From the NCBI GenBank assembly GCA_964387685.1, contig CAYLXK010000021.1:42120-106119 (forward strand): DNA of 64,000 nt. Direction: 5' to 3'. Below the pieces are notes generated by a model, which did not search any database, was not told where the DNA came from, and saw only the letters and a list, made by a program, of their open reading frames with translations. Position 1 is the stretch's first letter. Every line of letters starts with the position of its first letter. The stretch comes from Bryobacter sp964387685. GTDB lineage: Bacteria > Acidobacteriota > Terriglobia > Bryobacterales > Bryobacteraceae. Below are positions 23,924 to 33,092 of this stretch, one piece after another. The position numbers were made by a program, and so were the translations under genes.

Positions 23924-25078
23924 CTAAGCCAGCTTGATCGTCCGCAGGTCGATTTTCTTGCGGTTCGCTTCGCCCAAGCCTAGAGCGCCCGAGATGTCCA
24001 CGTGCTCCGGTTGCATGCGGACAAAGTTGGAATCGGCGTCGCGTCGTGCGACGGCTAGCGGTTCCATCTTCATGGCCACGCGCTTGGCGTCGAGGTGCTC
24101 CCAGCCGATCCGGTCCAGGGCCACTGGGTCCGTGGCGAAAAACATCCGCTGGTGTTCCCACACGTACTTCACGCGCTTCGGATTCAAGACCGGGCCGCCG
24201 TGATAGAGGCTCTTGATGGCGTCGCAAATATGAAGCACGCTCTTGTTGCGGATCACAGGGATCGAAACCGACGTGGGAATAAATTGCCCACAGCTATTTA
24301 GTTCGGGTGAGGAGTGGCTGCGATTTACGTTGTTGACCAAGCCATGCGACAAGTTCTTTAGCGCGATCGTCAAGCCCGCCGATTGGTGATGTTTCAGGAG
24401 GCAAAGGTTCACCAGCTTATCCACTTGTTTGGTGATGAATTCCGAGGCATAGGAACGACGGGCCGTATCGTTGGTGAAATCGAAGCCGGGCAGAGTCAAC
24501 TGCATGTCCATGTAGTGGTTTAGGTCGTAGCCCTGGATCTTCTGCTGCGTGTTGTCGTAGTAGTCGGCCGCCCAAGCGACGCGGACGCCCTCGGGCAACC
24601 ACTTGTCAAAGCCCGCTTCGTAGAATTCCGCCTTGTAGCGGTCATAAACGACGATGTCTTTCTTTTTGATCCCGGCCGCCTCTAGACAAACAATGATTTC
24701 CTGAACGGTCTCGGGCGAACTAATCACATAGGGCCGGGAAACAGGATTCAGCTTCAGTCCTACGACCTCTCCCGGTTGAAAGAACATCCGCCAGGCGGCC
24801 ACCCAGTCCGGAGCGCCCGTCAATTCCTGCATGCCCCGGCGCAACATGTCCCGCACAGCGGCACGTTGGAAGGCGCCTTCGACAATGGATCCGCTATGTT
24901 CCACCTCGACCACCCGGCCACGGAAAAGACCCGGCATCGACCATTTGGTAGGCGTCGACGAACCGGAGGTGGAACTGGCCAGGGCGGCCTGGAAAGGAAA
25001 GATGGGTGCGATTGCGCCTAAGGAGAGCATGCGCTCCATCCAGTCGCGGCGGGTTTCTTTTCGGCGCAAATCATTCAT
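23924..25078 (-). CDS. Exported DUF362 domain protein
   Basis: A 384-residue protein with a twin-arginine-like leader (RRDWMERMLSLGAIAP) and the DUF362 pattern: GLKLNPVSRP, then VQEIIVCLEAAGIKKKDIVVYDR, and LLKHHQSAGLTIALKNL. DUF362 proteins often sit with iron-sulfur or redox systems, but their activity is not established. No ferredoxin cysteines are seen here. ATG 25078 is chosen because it begins the leader; the open frame runs 44 codons further upstream without a leader. It converges on terC and is divergent from the MliC gene. Confidence 0.8.
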   Translation of the reverse strand: MNDLRRKETRRDWMERMLSLGAIAPIFPFQAALASSTSGSSTPTKWSMPGLFRGRVVEVEHSGSIVEGAFQRAAVRDMLRRGMQELTGAPDWVAAWRMFFQPGEVVGLKLNPVSRPYVISSPETVQEIIVCLEAAGIKKKDIVVYDRYKAEFYEAGFDKWLPEGVRVAWAADYYDNTQQKIQGYDLNHYMDMQLTLPGFDFTNDTARRSYASEFITKQVDKLVNLCLLKHHQSAGLTIALKNLSHGLVNNVNRSHSSPELNSCGQFIPTSVSIPVIRNKSVLHICDAIKSLYHGGPVLNPKRVKYVWEHQRMFFATDPVALDRIGWEHLDAKRVAMKMEPLAVARRDADSNFVRMQPEHVDISGALGLGEANRKKIDLRTIKLA

Positions 25079-25127
25079 GAGCGAATTATAGGACGCTTTC
25101 GCCCTGGTGTGGTAAACCCTTAAAAGG

Positions 25128-25454
25128 ATGACCTTGCAACGATGCCTCTTGCTAGCCGCCTGTTTGACGCTAGCCGCTTGCCAGTTCAAACCCAAGCTAC
25201 CCGGCCTCATCGAATACTCCTGCCGCGAGGGAAAGAAATTTTACGTGGATTACGGGCCCGGCTTCGACGCCAAAAAACCGCTACCGTCCAAAACCACCGT
25301 CCATTACGACGAAACCGCCATCGTGCTGCCCCAGGTGCCCACCGCCTCAGGCGCCCGCTATTCCGACGAGATGACCACTTTCTGGAGCAAAGGCAGAGAA
25401 GCCACGTTGAAAACCTCCCAGGGCAAATACGAAGGCTGCCTCGCGTCCGAATGA
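25128..25454 (+). CDS. MliC-like lysozyme-inhibitor lipoprotein
   Basis: A 108-residue lipoprotein with lipobox LTLAAC (lipid on C18). The mature part carries the MliC/PliC pattern: YSC near the start, then YSDEMTTFWSKGREATL and a final YEGC that can pair with the first Cys. MliC proteins are held in the envelope and block c-type lysozyme. Its stop overlaps the recQ start (ATGA), an unusual pairing of an envelope defence protein with a helicase. Confidence 0.75.
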   Translation: MTLQRCLLLAACLTLAACQFKPKLPGLIEYSCREGKKFYVDYGPGFDAKKPLPSKTTVHYDETAIVLPQVPTASGARYSDEMTTFWSKGREATLKTSQGKYEGCLASE

Positions 25455-26719
25455 GTTTGGACCTCGTCCCCACTCTCAAAAAATACTGGGGGCACGCCTC
25501 TTTCCGTGCCAAGCAGGAAGAAGTCATTCGCTGTCTCCTAGACGGCCAGGACGTCGCGGTCGTCATGCCCACGGGCGGCGGCAAGAGCCTCTGCTATCAA
25601 TTCCCGCCCGTCCATACGGGTAAACTCTGCGTAGTCATCTCCCCGTTGATTGCTCTTATGGAGGACCAGGCCGCGCGCCTGGAGGCGCATTCCATCCCCG
25701 CGGCCGCACTCCATAGCAACGTACCCTGGGAACGCCAAAAATCTATTTGGGACTCGGCCGCCCGCGGGCGCCTGCGGCTGCTATACCTATCCCCCGAGCG
25801 CTTAGCGCGCGAGGATACCTTCGACCGCCTCGCGTCCCTTCCCATCGCCTGGTTTGCCATCGACGAGGCTCACTGCATCAGCGAGTGGGGCCACGAGTTC
25901 CGCCCGGAGTACCGAAAACTGGGCGGCATCCGCGACCGCTTTCCAGATGCGGCCATTGCCGCCTTTACGGCCAGCGCCACTCGCCGCGTCCGCCAAGACA
26001 TCGTCAATCAGTTGCGATTGCGCGACCCAGGCAAGTTTATTGTCAGCTTCCATCGCGCCAATCTCCGCTATGCCGCCCAACTGACAGATGCCCGCAATCG
26101 CAAGCGCATCCTGCAAGCGGCCTTGGAGCATCATCGTGGCCAGAGCGTTATCGTTTACGATTCGACCATCAAGGGAGTGGAAGAAACCGCCGTGGCTCTT
26201 CGCCGTCTAGGATTGGCCGCCACGGCCTACCACGGCAAAATGAACGCCGAGGCTCGCCAGTTAAGCCAGGAAAAGTGGATGAGCGGCGAAACGCCGATTC
26301 TTGTCGGCACCCTGGCGTTTGGGCTCGGCATTGACAAGCCATCCACCCGGGCCGTGATTCACCTGGCGCTCCCCAAGAGCCTCGAACAGTACTACCAGGA
26401 AGCGGGCCGTGCCGGTCGTGATGGCGAGCCTGCCGATTGTCTGTTGTTGTGGCAGCGCAGGGACCTCGGCCTGATCGCGCACTTTATCGAAGAACTGACG
26501 GACGAGCAGGAGAAACGACGCGCCTGGCAGCGGTACCGGGAAGTGAAAAGCTTCGCCGAAGACACCTTATGCCGCGCCCGCGCTCTTTGCCGCCATTTCG
26601 GAGAGGAGCCTCGGTGGGACCGTTGCGGCCAATGCGACTCCTGTACGGGCTCCAGCCCTTGGCTCCGCGCGGCCGTTGCCTCGGCACCGGCAACCCGTCG
26701 CAAGCGCCGCGTTGGTTGA
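25451..26719 (+). CDS. recQ: RecQ-type ATP-dependent DNA helicase, short form
   Basis: A 422-residue superfamily 2 helicase. It has Walker A PTGGGKS (residues 40-46), motif Ia, DEAH box (AIDEAHCISEWGHEFRPEY, the RecQ signature), SAT-like motif III (ASATRRVRQ) and motif VI (QEAGRAGRDGEP). A C-terminal zinc-binding set follows (C-RALC-DRCGQCDSC). The winged helix and HRDC domains of full-length RecQ are missing, so it is a short form. The start ATG 25451 is set by the RecQ N-terminus and the ATGA overlap; the open frame extends upstream through the MliC gene in another frame. Confidence 0.9.
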   Translation: MSLDLVPTLKKYWGHASFRAKQEEVIRCLLDGQDVAVVMPTGGGKSLCYQFPPVHTGKLCVVISPLIALMEDQAARLEAHSIPAAALHSNVPWERQKSIWDSAARGRLRLLYLSPERLAREDTFDRLASLPIAWFAIDEAHCISEWGHEFRPEYRKLGGIRDRFPDAAIAAFTASATRRVRQDIVNQLRLRDPGKFIVSFHRANLRYAAQLTDARNRKRILQAALEHHRGQSVIVYDSTIKGVEETAVALRRLGLAATAYHGKMNAEARQLSQEKWMSGETPILVGTLAFGLGIDKPSTRAVIHLALPKSLEQYYQEAGRAGRDGEPADCLLLWQRRDLGLIAHFIEELTDEQEKRRAWQRYREVKSFAEDTLCRARALCRHFGEEPRWDRCGQCDSCTGSSPWLRAAVASAPATRRKRRVG

Positions 26720-26749
26720 CGGGCCCAGCCTTCGTTGCTAACCTATGAA

Positions 26750-26826
<77 letters not shown>

Positions 26827-27460
26827 ACCACCCTCCCTCCCACTGGGTCATAGTTCCTCTAAACTGTGTAGCTACAGTCGGCTGCTCCGCAACGCATCAG
26901 TGCGGACACTGCTTCAGTTACGTTCGCTTGCTTCTTCGACCATTGAGCATCGAGCGCGCCACCTCAATCAGTTAGACGCGATAAGTGCCATCCACCGTAA
27001 CGTGTAACTACGACTCTAATCGCTTTCCAGCCTCTGGGCCTAAGACGGCGCTCCGCATCGCTCCAAGTGATCCTGGCGAGATTGAAAAGTCATGCTCCCG
27101 TAGCGGGAACGGTCGCCCTACGGTCCAAACCCTACCGGGCCTAGACCGGGCGCGGATGCGCGCGGGCAACTGGATCGGGTTATCAGTCGTCAGCAGTTTG
27201 CTTCATCCGCACGCCTTTGAAGGTCTTTTACGCATTTCGTCGCTCAGACTCTCGACGGAAAGTCAGACGACTGAGATGAGTTTTCCATCGCGATGGATGT
27301 CTTTGAGCGCTCGGCCGAATATGACGCAAACATGAACACTATCTTTCTAGTCGAGGCCCACCGGCGAATGCCAGCCCAATTCGCGTCCGTCACCTGGAAC
27401 AAGCCCCGATGACCCGGGAGCCCGAGGACGCCAGTGTAGCCTTTCTGCGAAGATGATTCG
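26827..27460 (+). other. Gene-poor stretch after the tRNA
   Basis: About 630 bases with no convincing gene. The open frames present lack ribosome sites and recognisable motifs. It sits between a tRNA gene and the nine-gene CHAT locus, so it could be the relic of an old integration, but no repeat of the tRNA 3' end and no integrase were found. The promoter for the CHAT locus should lie at its right end; no clear consensus was identified. Confidence 0.4.
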
Positions 27461-28168
27461 GTGAGCGCGGTTCTGACAATCGAGCAACTGCAGATTTCGT
27501 ATCGAAACGAAAACGCGATTGCGGAGCAAGTCCTACGGAATCTGGATCTGCATGTCGAAAACAGCGAAATCTTAGGAATTTTCGGAGACTCTGGCAGCGG
27601 AAAGACGACGCTAGCGCGAGGGATCGTGCGAATGCTCCCTCCGACGGCAAGCGTTGAAGGAAGCGTCCAATACCGCGGCACGAATCTCCTAGCGTTGCCG
27701 ATCGCGGCGATGCGGCAGATACGGGGCGGTCAGATCGGATTGGTGCCGCAGGAACCGTCTACCAGTCTCAATCCGTTCGTCAAAGCTGGCAAGCAGGTGG
27801 AAGAAGTGGTGCACGCCCACCGAAGCTTATCTGGCGAACTACTCCGGGAGCAAGCACGTAAATTACTGGAGTTTTTTTTCCCGGATGATGTTCATCGAAT
27901 CGCCAATCGCTATCCTCACCAACTGAGCGGAGGCGAACGCCAGCGCATTGTAATCTGCCAAGCCCTCGCAGGCGGGGCATCGCTTTTGCTCGCCGATGAA
28001 CCGACTTCCTCCATGGATTCCATAGCGCAGAAGGCCTTTCTGGATTTGCTCGCCCACTTACGCCAAAGCCAGGGCATCAGCATCATTCTGATTAGCCACA
28101 ACCGTGCCGCGCTGCGCTATGTCGCGGATCGCTCCCTCGAACTGCGGGAAGGCAGACTTAGTTCTTGA
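27461..28168 (+). CDS. Peptide-type ABC importer ATPase 1 (DppD-like)
   Basis: A 235-residue ABC ATPase. Walker A is GDSGSGKTT, the Q-loop region is VPQEPSTSLNP (typical of oligopeptide importers), the signature is LSGGERQR, Walker B is LLLADEP and the switch His is in SHNR. It is shorter than usual DppD/OppD proteins (about 320) because the C-terminal oligopeptide domain with its iron-sulfur cysteines is missing. The start GTG 27461 has only a weak ribosome site. It is the first of nine genes joined by 4-base overlaps. Confidence 0.88.
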   Translation: MSAVLTIEQLQISYRNENAIAEQVLRNLDLHVENSEILGIFGDSGSGKTTLARGIVRMLPPTASVEGSVQYRGTNLLALPIAAMRQIRGGQIGLVPQEPSTSLNPFVKAGKQVEEVVHAHRSLSGELLREQARKLLEFFFPDDVHRIANRYPHQLSGGERQRIVICQALAGGASLLLADEPTSSMDSIAQKAFLDLLAHLRQSQGISIILISHNRAALRYVADRSLELREGRLSS

Positions 28169-28944
28169 CGGCCATCCCCGTGCTTTCCATGTCCGGCGGC
28201 ACTAAGTCCTACTCCGTCGGCCACTTCCCCTTCCAGGCCTCCAGCCTGCATCGCGCGTTCGGGCCCGTTGATTTGTGTTTCCACGAAGGGGAATGCGTTG
28301 CGGTGGTAGGCCGATCCGGCGCGGGCAAATCGACCTTGGCGCGTTGCCTGGCCGGGCTGGAGCGCCTTAGTACAGGCGCGCTGTTTTGGGGAATGGACGC
28401 GAAAGACGTGACGCAGCGGGGGCCTGGCGCATCGGTGCAATTGCTGTTCCAGGATTCGCCGACCGCAATGAACCCGGCCTGGAGCGCCTCGGCGATCCTT
28501 ACCGAGCCGCTATTGCTGAACGGAATTTCTCCATCCAAACAGCGAATCGCAGGCTTAATGGCGCAGGTGGGATTGTCGCAGGAGCTTTTGACGCGGCGGC
28601 CCGCGCAACTCAGCGGCGGCCAAAGGCGGCGCTTGTCGATCGCCCGTGCGCTAGCGCTTCCTTCTCTGCGCGTCTTGATCCTGGATGAACCGTTCGCAGG
28701 CCTGGATGAGCGCGGCGCCGAGGCGATCGCGCATTTGTTGTCGAATTTGCGGCGCGAGAAAAGGCTCGCAACGTTGCTGATTACCCACGACCTAGCCGGC
28801 GCGTGCCGTCTTGCGGATCGCTTGGTGGTGATGGATCAGGGCCGAATCGTTGAGGAATTGCCCGCACAGAATTTTCGGCAGGCGGCTGTTTGCCGGGAAA
28901 GTCGCGCTTTGATCGACGCTATGTTGCCCGGGGTGCGGGTGTGA
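28165..28944 (+). CDS. Peptide-type ABC importer ATPase 2 (DppF-like)
   Basis: A 259-residue ABC ATPase with Walker A GRSGAGKST, Q-loop LFQDSPTAMNPAW, signature LSGGQRRR, Walker B VLILDEP and switch His THD. It would form a heterodimer with the preceding ATPase. The start is taken as TTG 28165 in a TTGA overlap, with GGGAAGG 12 bases upstream. ATG 28189 is an alternative, but the overlap pattern repeats through the whole cluster. Like its partner it lacks most of the C-terminal oligopeptide domain. Confidence 0.85.
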   Translation: MTAIPVLSMSGGTKSYSVGHFPFQASSLHRAFGPVDLCFHEGECVAVVGRSGAGKSTLARCLAGLERLSTGALFWGMDAKDVTQRGPGASVQLLFQDSPTAMNPAWSASAILTEPLLLNGISPSKQRIAGLMAQVGLSQELLTRRPAQLSGGQRRRLSIARALALPSLRVLILDEPFAGLDERGAEAIAHLLSNLRREKRLATLLITHDLAGACRLADRLVVMDQGRIVEELPAQNFRQAAVCRESRALIDAMLPGVRV

Positions 28945-29849
28945 GGTTTGTGCTGCGCCGGATGGCGTTGGGGCTGATGCAAATGCTGGGGGTTTCGATT
29001 CTTGCCTTCAGCCTCCTTGAAATAGCGCCAGGAGACTACCTAGACGACGTGAAGATCAATCCTCAGATCTCCCAGGAATCCGTCGAGCGATGGCGCCAAC
29101 AGATGGGCATGGACCTGGACCCCGTCACGCGCTATTTTCGCTGGTTTTCTTCGGTCCTGCGAGGCGAGTTTGGCGCGTCCATGGCCTACGGGATTCCCGT
29201 TGCCCAACTCATCTGGGATCGAGTTTGGAACACGATACGCCTTGCTGGATCGGCCCTGGTATTTTGTTGGATGACTGCGGTTCCACTGGGAGTGCTCTGC
29301 GGCGCATACAGCCGGAAATGGTTGGATCAGGCAGCCGGTGGGCTTACCTTGGCGCTCCTTTCCCTGCCAGATTTACTGGTGGGGCTGGTCGTCTTGGGTG
29401 CATCCATCAGGTGGGCATTAGGGCCAATAAGCGGCAAACTGCTGCCGGCGGCCTTGGCCTTAGCCTGCCTGTCCTTCCCGGCGGTTTTCCTGCACACGCG
29501 CAGCAGCGTCCGGCAGGTGCTCAAAATGCCCTTTATCGATCACCTGCGCACCTGTGGCGTCCCGGAAGGCAGAATCGTGTTCGTCTATGCACTCCGGGCG
29601 GCAGCCAACCCCATCATCAGCCTCTTCGGCCTTTCCCTGGCCGGATTGACCAGTTCTTCTCTGATCATCGAGGTAACGCTATCCTGGCCCGGGCTGGGCC
29701 CATTACTGCTTGAATCTATCCTGGCGCGCGACGTGTCCGTTGTTCTGGCGGCCGTTTTGATTTCCTCCGCGCTCCTGCTTTTCGGGAACCTCGCAGCCGA
29801 TTTGCTGCTCTACGCTACCGACCCCCGTATCCGAACGGAGGGCCGTTGA
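28941..29849 (+). CDS. ABC importer permease (DppB/OppB-like)
   Basis: A 302-residue permease with six helices, an N-terminal segment typical of DppB (FVLRRMALGLMQMLGVSILAFSL) and a coupling loop near DHLRTCGVPEGRIVFVYALRAAANP that contacts the ATPases. The start GTG 28941 overlaps the preceding stop as GTGA, and the sequence before it is unlike the family. It forms the inner-membrane channel with the next gene product. Confidence 0.88.
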   Translation: MRFVLRRMALGLMQMLGVSILAFSLLEIAPGDYLDDVKINPQISQESVERWRQQMGMDLDPVTRYFRWFSSVLRGEFGASMAYGIPVAQLIWDRVWNTIRLAGSALVFCWMTAVPLGVLCGAYSRKWLDQAAGGLTLALLSLPDLLVGLVVLGASIRWALGPISGKLLPAALALACLSFPAVFLHTRSSVRQVLKMPFIDHLRTCGVPEGRIVFVYALRAAANPIISLFGLSLAGLTSSSLIIEVTLSWPGLGPLLLESILARDVSVVLAAVLISSALLLFGNLAADLLLYATDPRIRTEGR

Positions 29850-30787
29850 GTTACGGACTGCTTGGCAGTGGCGCAATCCTCGTCCTCGCGCATGTCCTTG
29901 CGGGACTGGCTGGCTTGATTGCCCCTTACGGCCCTGAACAACAGCTCAGAGAGTATCCTTGGCACCCGCCCACGCCGCTTCGCCTCGATCACGCCGGCAT
30001 CTACGTGGACGGACCACAACCCGCCGGCCGCACCTCTATCCGCTGGTTGTCCAACGGCGCGAACGGCTGGAAACTGTTCCGCGCCGAGGAGCCGGGCTTC
30101 ATCTTCCTGCTCGGCACGGATGGATTGGGTCGCGATCAATTCTCGCGCCTGCTGCATGGCGCTCGCGTTTCACTTTATTCGGGCTTAGGGGCCGCCGCGG
30201 TGTCGGCCTTTCTCGGTTTTTGGCTAGGAGGCATCGCCGGTTTCTGCGGCGGATGGATAGACCGCTTGACGATGGGCGTGGCTGAAGTGTTTTTGGTTCT
30301 GCCGTGGATGTACCTTTTGCTGGCTGCTCGTGCTTTCTTCCCTTTAGATTCCGACCCCGCTCTGGTTTTCACGGCACTTTTGCTATTGCTCGGGGCCGTC
30401 GGTTGGGCGCGTCCCGCCCGTATGATCCGCGGAATCGCCCTGAGCACGCGGGAGCGAGACTACGTACTGGCCGCTAAGGGCTTCGGCGCAAGCCCCGCGT
30501 ATCTCCTCGCCCGCCACGTTTTGCCGCCCGCCTTGCCGACGATATCCACTTATTTGAGCACCGCGATACCTCAATACATTGCTGCGGAAGCTACGCTATC
30601 TTTTCTCGGACTGGGCTTCAGCGGATCGATTCCAAGCTGGGGCACTCTAGTTAGCAGCTTGGCGAATCTCGAAGTACTTGGAGCTTACTGGTGGATGTGG
30701 ATCCCGGCCGCTGCGCTGGCGGGAGTTCTCGCCTGTTATTCTATTGTTTCCTACAATTTAGGACCGGCGGGAGGGGCCGGGAATTGA
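29846..30787 (+). CDS. ABC importer permease (DppC/OppC-like) with periplasmic insert
   Basis: A 313-residue permease. The N-terminal helix is followed by an unusually long extracytoplasmic segment (about residues 28-85) before the LLGTDGLGRDQFSRLLHGAR block. The coupling loop is RERDYVLAAKGFGASPAYLLARHVLPPALP. The insert could help dock the binding protein or a particular substrate. The start is TTG 29846 in a TTGA overlap with the previous stop. It pairs with the DppB-like protein. Confidence 0.88.
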   Translation: MSYGLLGSGAILVLAHVLAGLAGLIAPYGPEQQLREYPWHPPTPLRLDHAGIYVDGPQPAGRTSIRWLSNGANGWKLFRAEEPGFIFLLGTDGLGRDQFSRLLHGARVSLYSGLGAAAVSAFLGFWLGGIAGFCGGWIDRLTMGVAEVFLVLPWMYLLLAARAFFPLDSDPALVFTALLLLLGAVGWARPARMIRGIALSTRERDYVLAAKGFGASPAYLLARHVLPPALPTISTYLSTAIPQYIAAEATLSFLGLGFSGSIPSWGTLVSSLANLEVLGAYWWMWIPAAALAGVLACYSIVSYNLGPAGGAGN

Positions 30788-32529
30788 AAACTCACCACAA
30801 TTCGCGCTCGCTGGCAAGACTCTTCGTCTGCGGTCTTGTCCTGCTCGCCGTTTTAGTAGCGGGTCCAGATTCCTTGGCGGGTCAAAGCCTTGTGGGCAAG
30901 CCCGGGGGCCGGCTTCGAGTCGCCCAACGTTCTGAACCGCGTAGCTTTCATCCCGTCTTTGCGGTCGACGAACCGTCGCGTGCCCTCCTCGGTCTGCTCT
31001 TCTCCCCGCTACTTCGTATCAACCCCGCCACAAATCTCCCTGAGGGGATCTTAGCCGAATCCTGGAAACTTAGCCGCGACGGCCTCCAAATACTGGTAAA
31101 GCTACGGCCGGGCCTGAAGTTCTCCGACGGCTCGCCCATCAGCGCGGAAGACGTCGTGTTCACGTATGCGGTTCATCTTGACCCCCAAACCGCGTCTCCG
31201 CAGCGGGAGCTGTTAAACCTCGGCGGCCAGCCCATACAGGTTTCCAAGACCGGGGAACTTCTCGTTTCGTTCCGTCTGGCCAAAGCGTCCGCCCTCGGCG
31301 AAAGATTGCTTGCCGCAATCGCCATTCTGCCAAAACACATCCTCGATCCATTCCACAAGCAAGGGCGTCTTTCTGCGGCATGGACTCTCGCATCCCCGCC
31401 GCGGGAAGTCGTGGGCGGCGGTCCCTTCCGTCTCAAGTCGGTTCAACCCGGGCAGCGCATCGTCCTCGAACGCAACCCGCATTATTGGAAAAAGGACAGC
31501 GCCGGCAAGCCTCTGCCGTACCTAGACGAGATCGAATTTACCTCCACGGCGGGTGAGGATGCCCAAGTGGCGCGGCTGCTCACGGGCGAAGCAGACCTCA
31601 TCTCGGCCTTTGGCGGCTCGAGTTATCGGGCAATCGAAGCGGCGGCGGCGCGCACCGGCATTCGGCCTGTAGACGCCGGGCCCAGTCTCGACTACACATT
31701 CCTGCTTTTCAATCTCAACCCTAGCTCCGCGAGTCTGCCCGCGCGGGCCTGGTTTGAGCAACAGGCGTTTCGTAGAGCCATCTCGCTCGCAATCGACCGT
31801 TCCGCGATAGCTCGGCTCGTCTATCGCGACCGCGCCTCGCCCATCTGGGGACCGGTCAGCCCCGCGCGCCGCCCTTGGTTCCACACGAAGATCGACAGGC
31901 CGCTGCAATCTCTCGATGCGGCCCGCAAACTCCTGCGCGGCGCGGGATTCCAATGGAATGCGGATGGCAAGTTGCTTGACGCCCAGGGCGTTCCGGTCGC
32001 CTTCTCCCTCGTTGCGAATGCAACCAATCCGGCTTATACCCAGACGGCCGCCATCCTGGAGGAAGATCTGAAAAGGCTCGGGATCGAAGTCCGCACGGTC
32101 ACGCTCGAGTTTCGGAGCCTCGTGAACCGCGTGACCACCCAGCGCGACTTTGACGCCGCGATCATGGCTCTCCGCCCCGGCGACGCGGACCCGGCCGCCG
32201 ACACGAACACGTTCACCTCCTTGGGACGCACCCGCCTCTGGAACATGAGCGGCAAGCCCGATCGTGCCTGGGAGTTGCAGATCGACACGTTGATGCGGGA
32301 GCAGTTGGAGACTACCGACTTCTCCCGCCGCCACTTCCTTTTTAATCAAGTCCAGGAAATCTTTGCCCGCGAATTGCCGATAATTTGCCTGGTGAGCCCG
32401 AACCTGCTTTACGCCGCCCATCCGAAGCTGAGAAACCTTCGCCCCAGTGTGGCTGGTGATCTCCTCCTTTGGAATGCGGAGGCCATCTATTGGGACCCCG
32501 GCGGTATCTCGCCGCCGGGGCTACGATGA
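30784..32529 (+). CDS. Solute-binding protein family 5 (peptide-type ABC importer)
   Basis: A 581-residue periplasmic binding protein of the SBP_bac_5 family. It has a signal peptide (hydrophobic residues about 12-28, cleavage near SLAGQ). The family blocks are VAQRSEPRSFHPVF, LKPGLKFSDGSPISAEDVVFTY-type (here RPGLKFSDGSPISAEDVVFTY) and LERNPHYWK. No lipobox is seen. It should capture peptides, or in some family members sugars or nickel complexes. The start TTG 30784 lies in a TTGA overlap with the permease. Its stop overlaps the sigma-factor start (ATGA), which ties transport to the regulatory genes. Confidence 0.88.
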   Translation: MKTHHNSRSLARLFVCGLVLLAVLVAGPDSLAGQSLVGKPGGRLRVAQRSEPRSFHPVFAVDEPSRALLGLLFSPLLRINPATNLPEGILAESWKLSRDGLQILVKLRPGLKFSDGSPISAEDVVFTYAVHLDPQTASPQRELLNLGGQPIQVSKTGELLVSFRLAKASALGERLLAAIAILPKHILDPFHKQGRLSAAWTLASPPREVVGGGPFRLKSVQPGQRIVLERNPHYWKKDSAGKPLPYLDEIEFTSTAGEDAQVARLLTGEADLISAFGGSSYRAIEAAAARTGIRPVDAGPSLDYTFLLFNLNPSSASLPARAWFEQQAFRRAISLAIDRSAIARLVYRDRASPIWGPVSPARRPWFHTKIDRPLQSLDAARKLLRGAGFQWNADGKLLDAQGVPVAFSLVANATNPAYTQTAAILEEDLKRLGIEVRTVTLEFRSLVNRVTTQRDFDAAIMALRPGDADPAADTNTFTSLGRTRLWNMSGKPDRAWELQIDTLMREQLETTDFSRRHFLFNQVQEIFARELPIICLVSPNLLYAAHPKLRNLRPSVAGDLLLWNAEAIYWDPGGISPPGLR

Positions 32530-33092
32530 AACCTGTCCCGCCTTCTGCGCATGCCACAGATTCCGAATTAGTAGAGGCGTGCATCGCGGGGAACGAGCTC
32601 GCTTGGGAAGCCCTCCTGCAGAAGTACAAGCGTCTAATCTACGCGATCATTCTCCGTTACCGCGTGGCGGAAGAGGACATGGGCGATATATTTCAGGCCG
32701 TCTGCATCGACCTGTATAACGAATTGGGCAATCTTCGGAACGTGGAAGCAATTCGCGGCTGGATCGCGCGTATCACCGCGAACAAGTGCTTCCACTGGAA
32801 ACAAAGCCGCCGGAAGCACATTCACGATGCTCTGGACGACTCGACTCCGGAAACACGAGAGGGGCTACCCGAATGGCTGGAGGCCACAGAGCGGGATCAG
32901 GCGGTGCGTGAAGCCGTAGATCGGTTAAATCCGCGCTGCCGGAATTTGCTCCGGATGCTGTTCTACGAAGATCCGCCTCGCCCCTACGAATTGGTTGCTA
33001 AACAACTTTCTCTTGCCACAGGCTCGGTGGGCTTCATTCGCGGCCGTTGCCTGAAAAAGCTGGAAGCGGAACTCGAGAAACTTGGCCTGTGA
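32526..33092 (+). CDS. Sigma-70 family (ECF-like) sigma factor next to the CHAT protease
   Basis: A 188-residue sigma factor. Region 2 covers about residues 30-95 (YKRLIYAIILRYRVAEEDMGDIFQAV, IRGWIARITANKC) and region 4 about residues 125-180 (LNPRCRNLLRMLFYEDPPRPYELVAKQLSLATGSVGFIRGRCLKKL). There is no region 1 or 3. It is linked by ATGA to the importer gene before it and by GTGA to the CHAT gene after it. It probably directs transcription of this cluster or of a cell-wide response; its promoter motif is unknown. Confidence 0.85.
   Translation: MKPVPPSAHATDSELVEACIAGNELAWEALLQKYKRLIYAIILRYRVAEEDMGDIFQAVCIDLYNELGNLRNVEAIRGWIARITANKCFHWKQSRRKHIHDALDDSTPETREGLPEWLEATERDQAVREAVDRLNPRCRNLLRMLFYEDPPRPYELVAKQLSLATGSVGFIRGRCLKKLEAELEKLGL

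Noticed and set aside
25142..25450. N-terminal extension of RecQ through the MliC gene
   Set aside because: Translation is Arg/Pro-rich and not RecQ-like; the MliC frame is real and the ATGA start fits the family.
26985..27335. Open frame in the gap after the tRNA
   Set aside because: No ribosome site, no domain pattern, odd composition.
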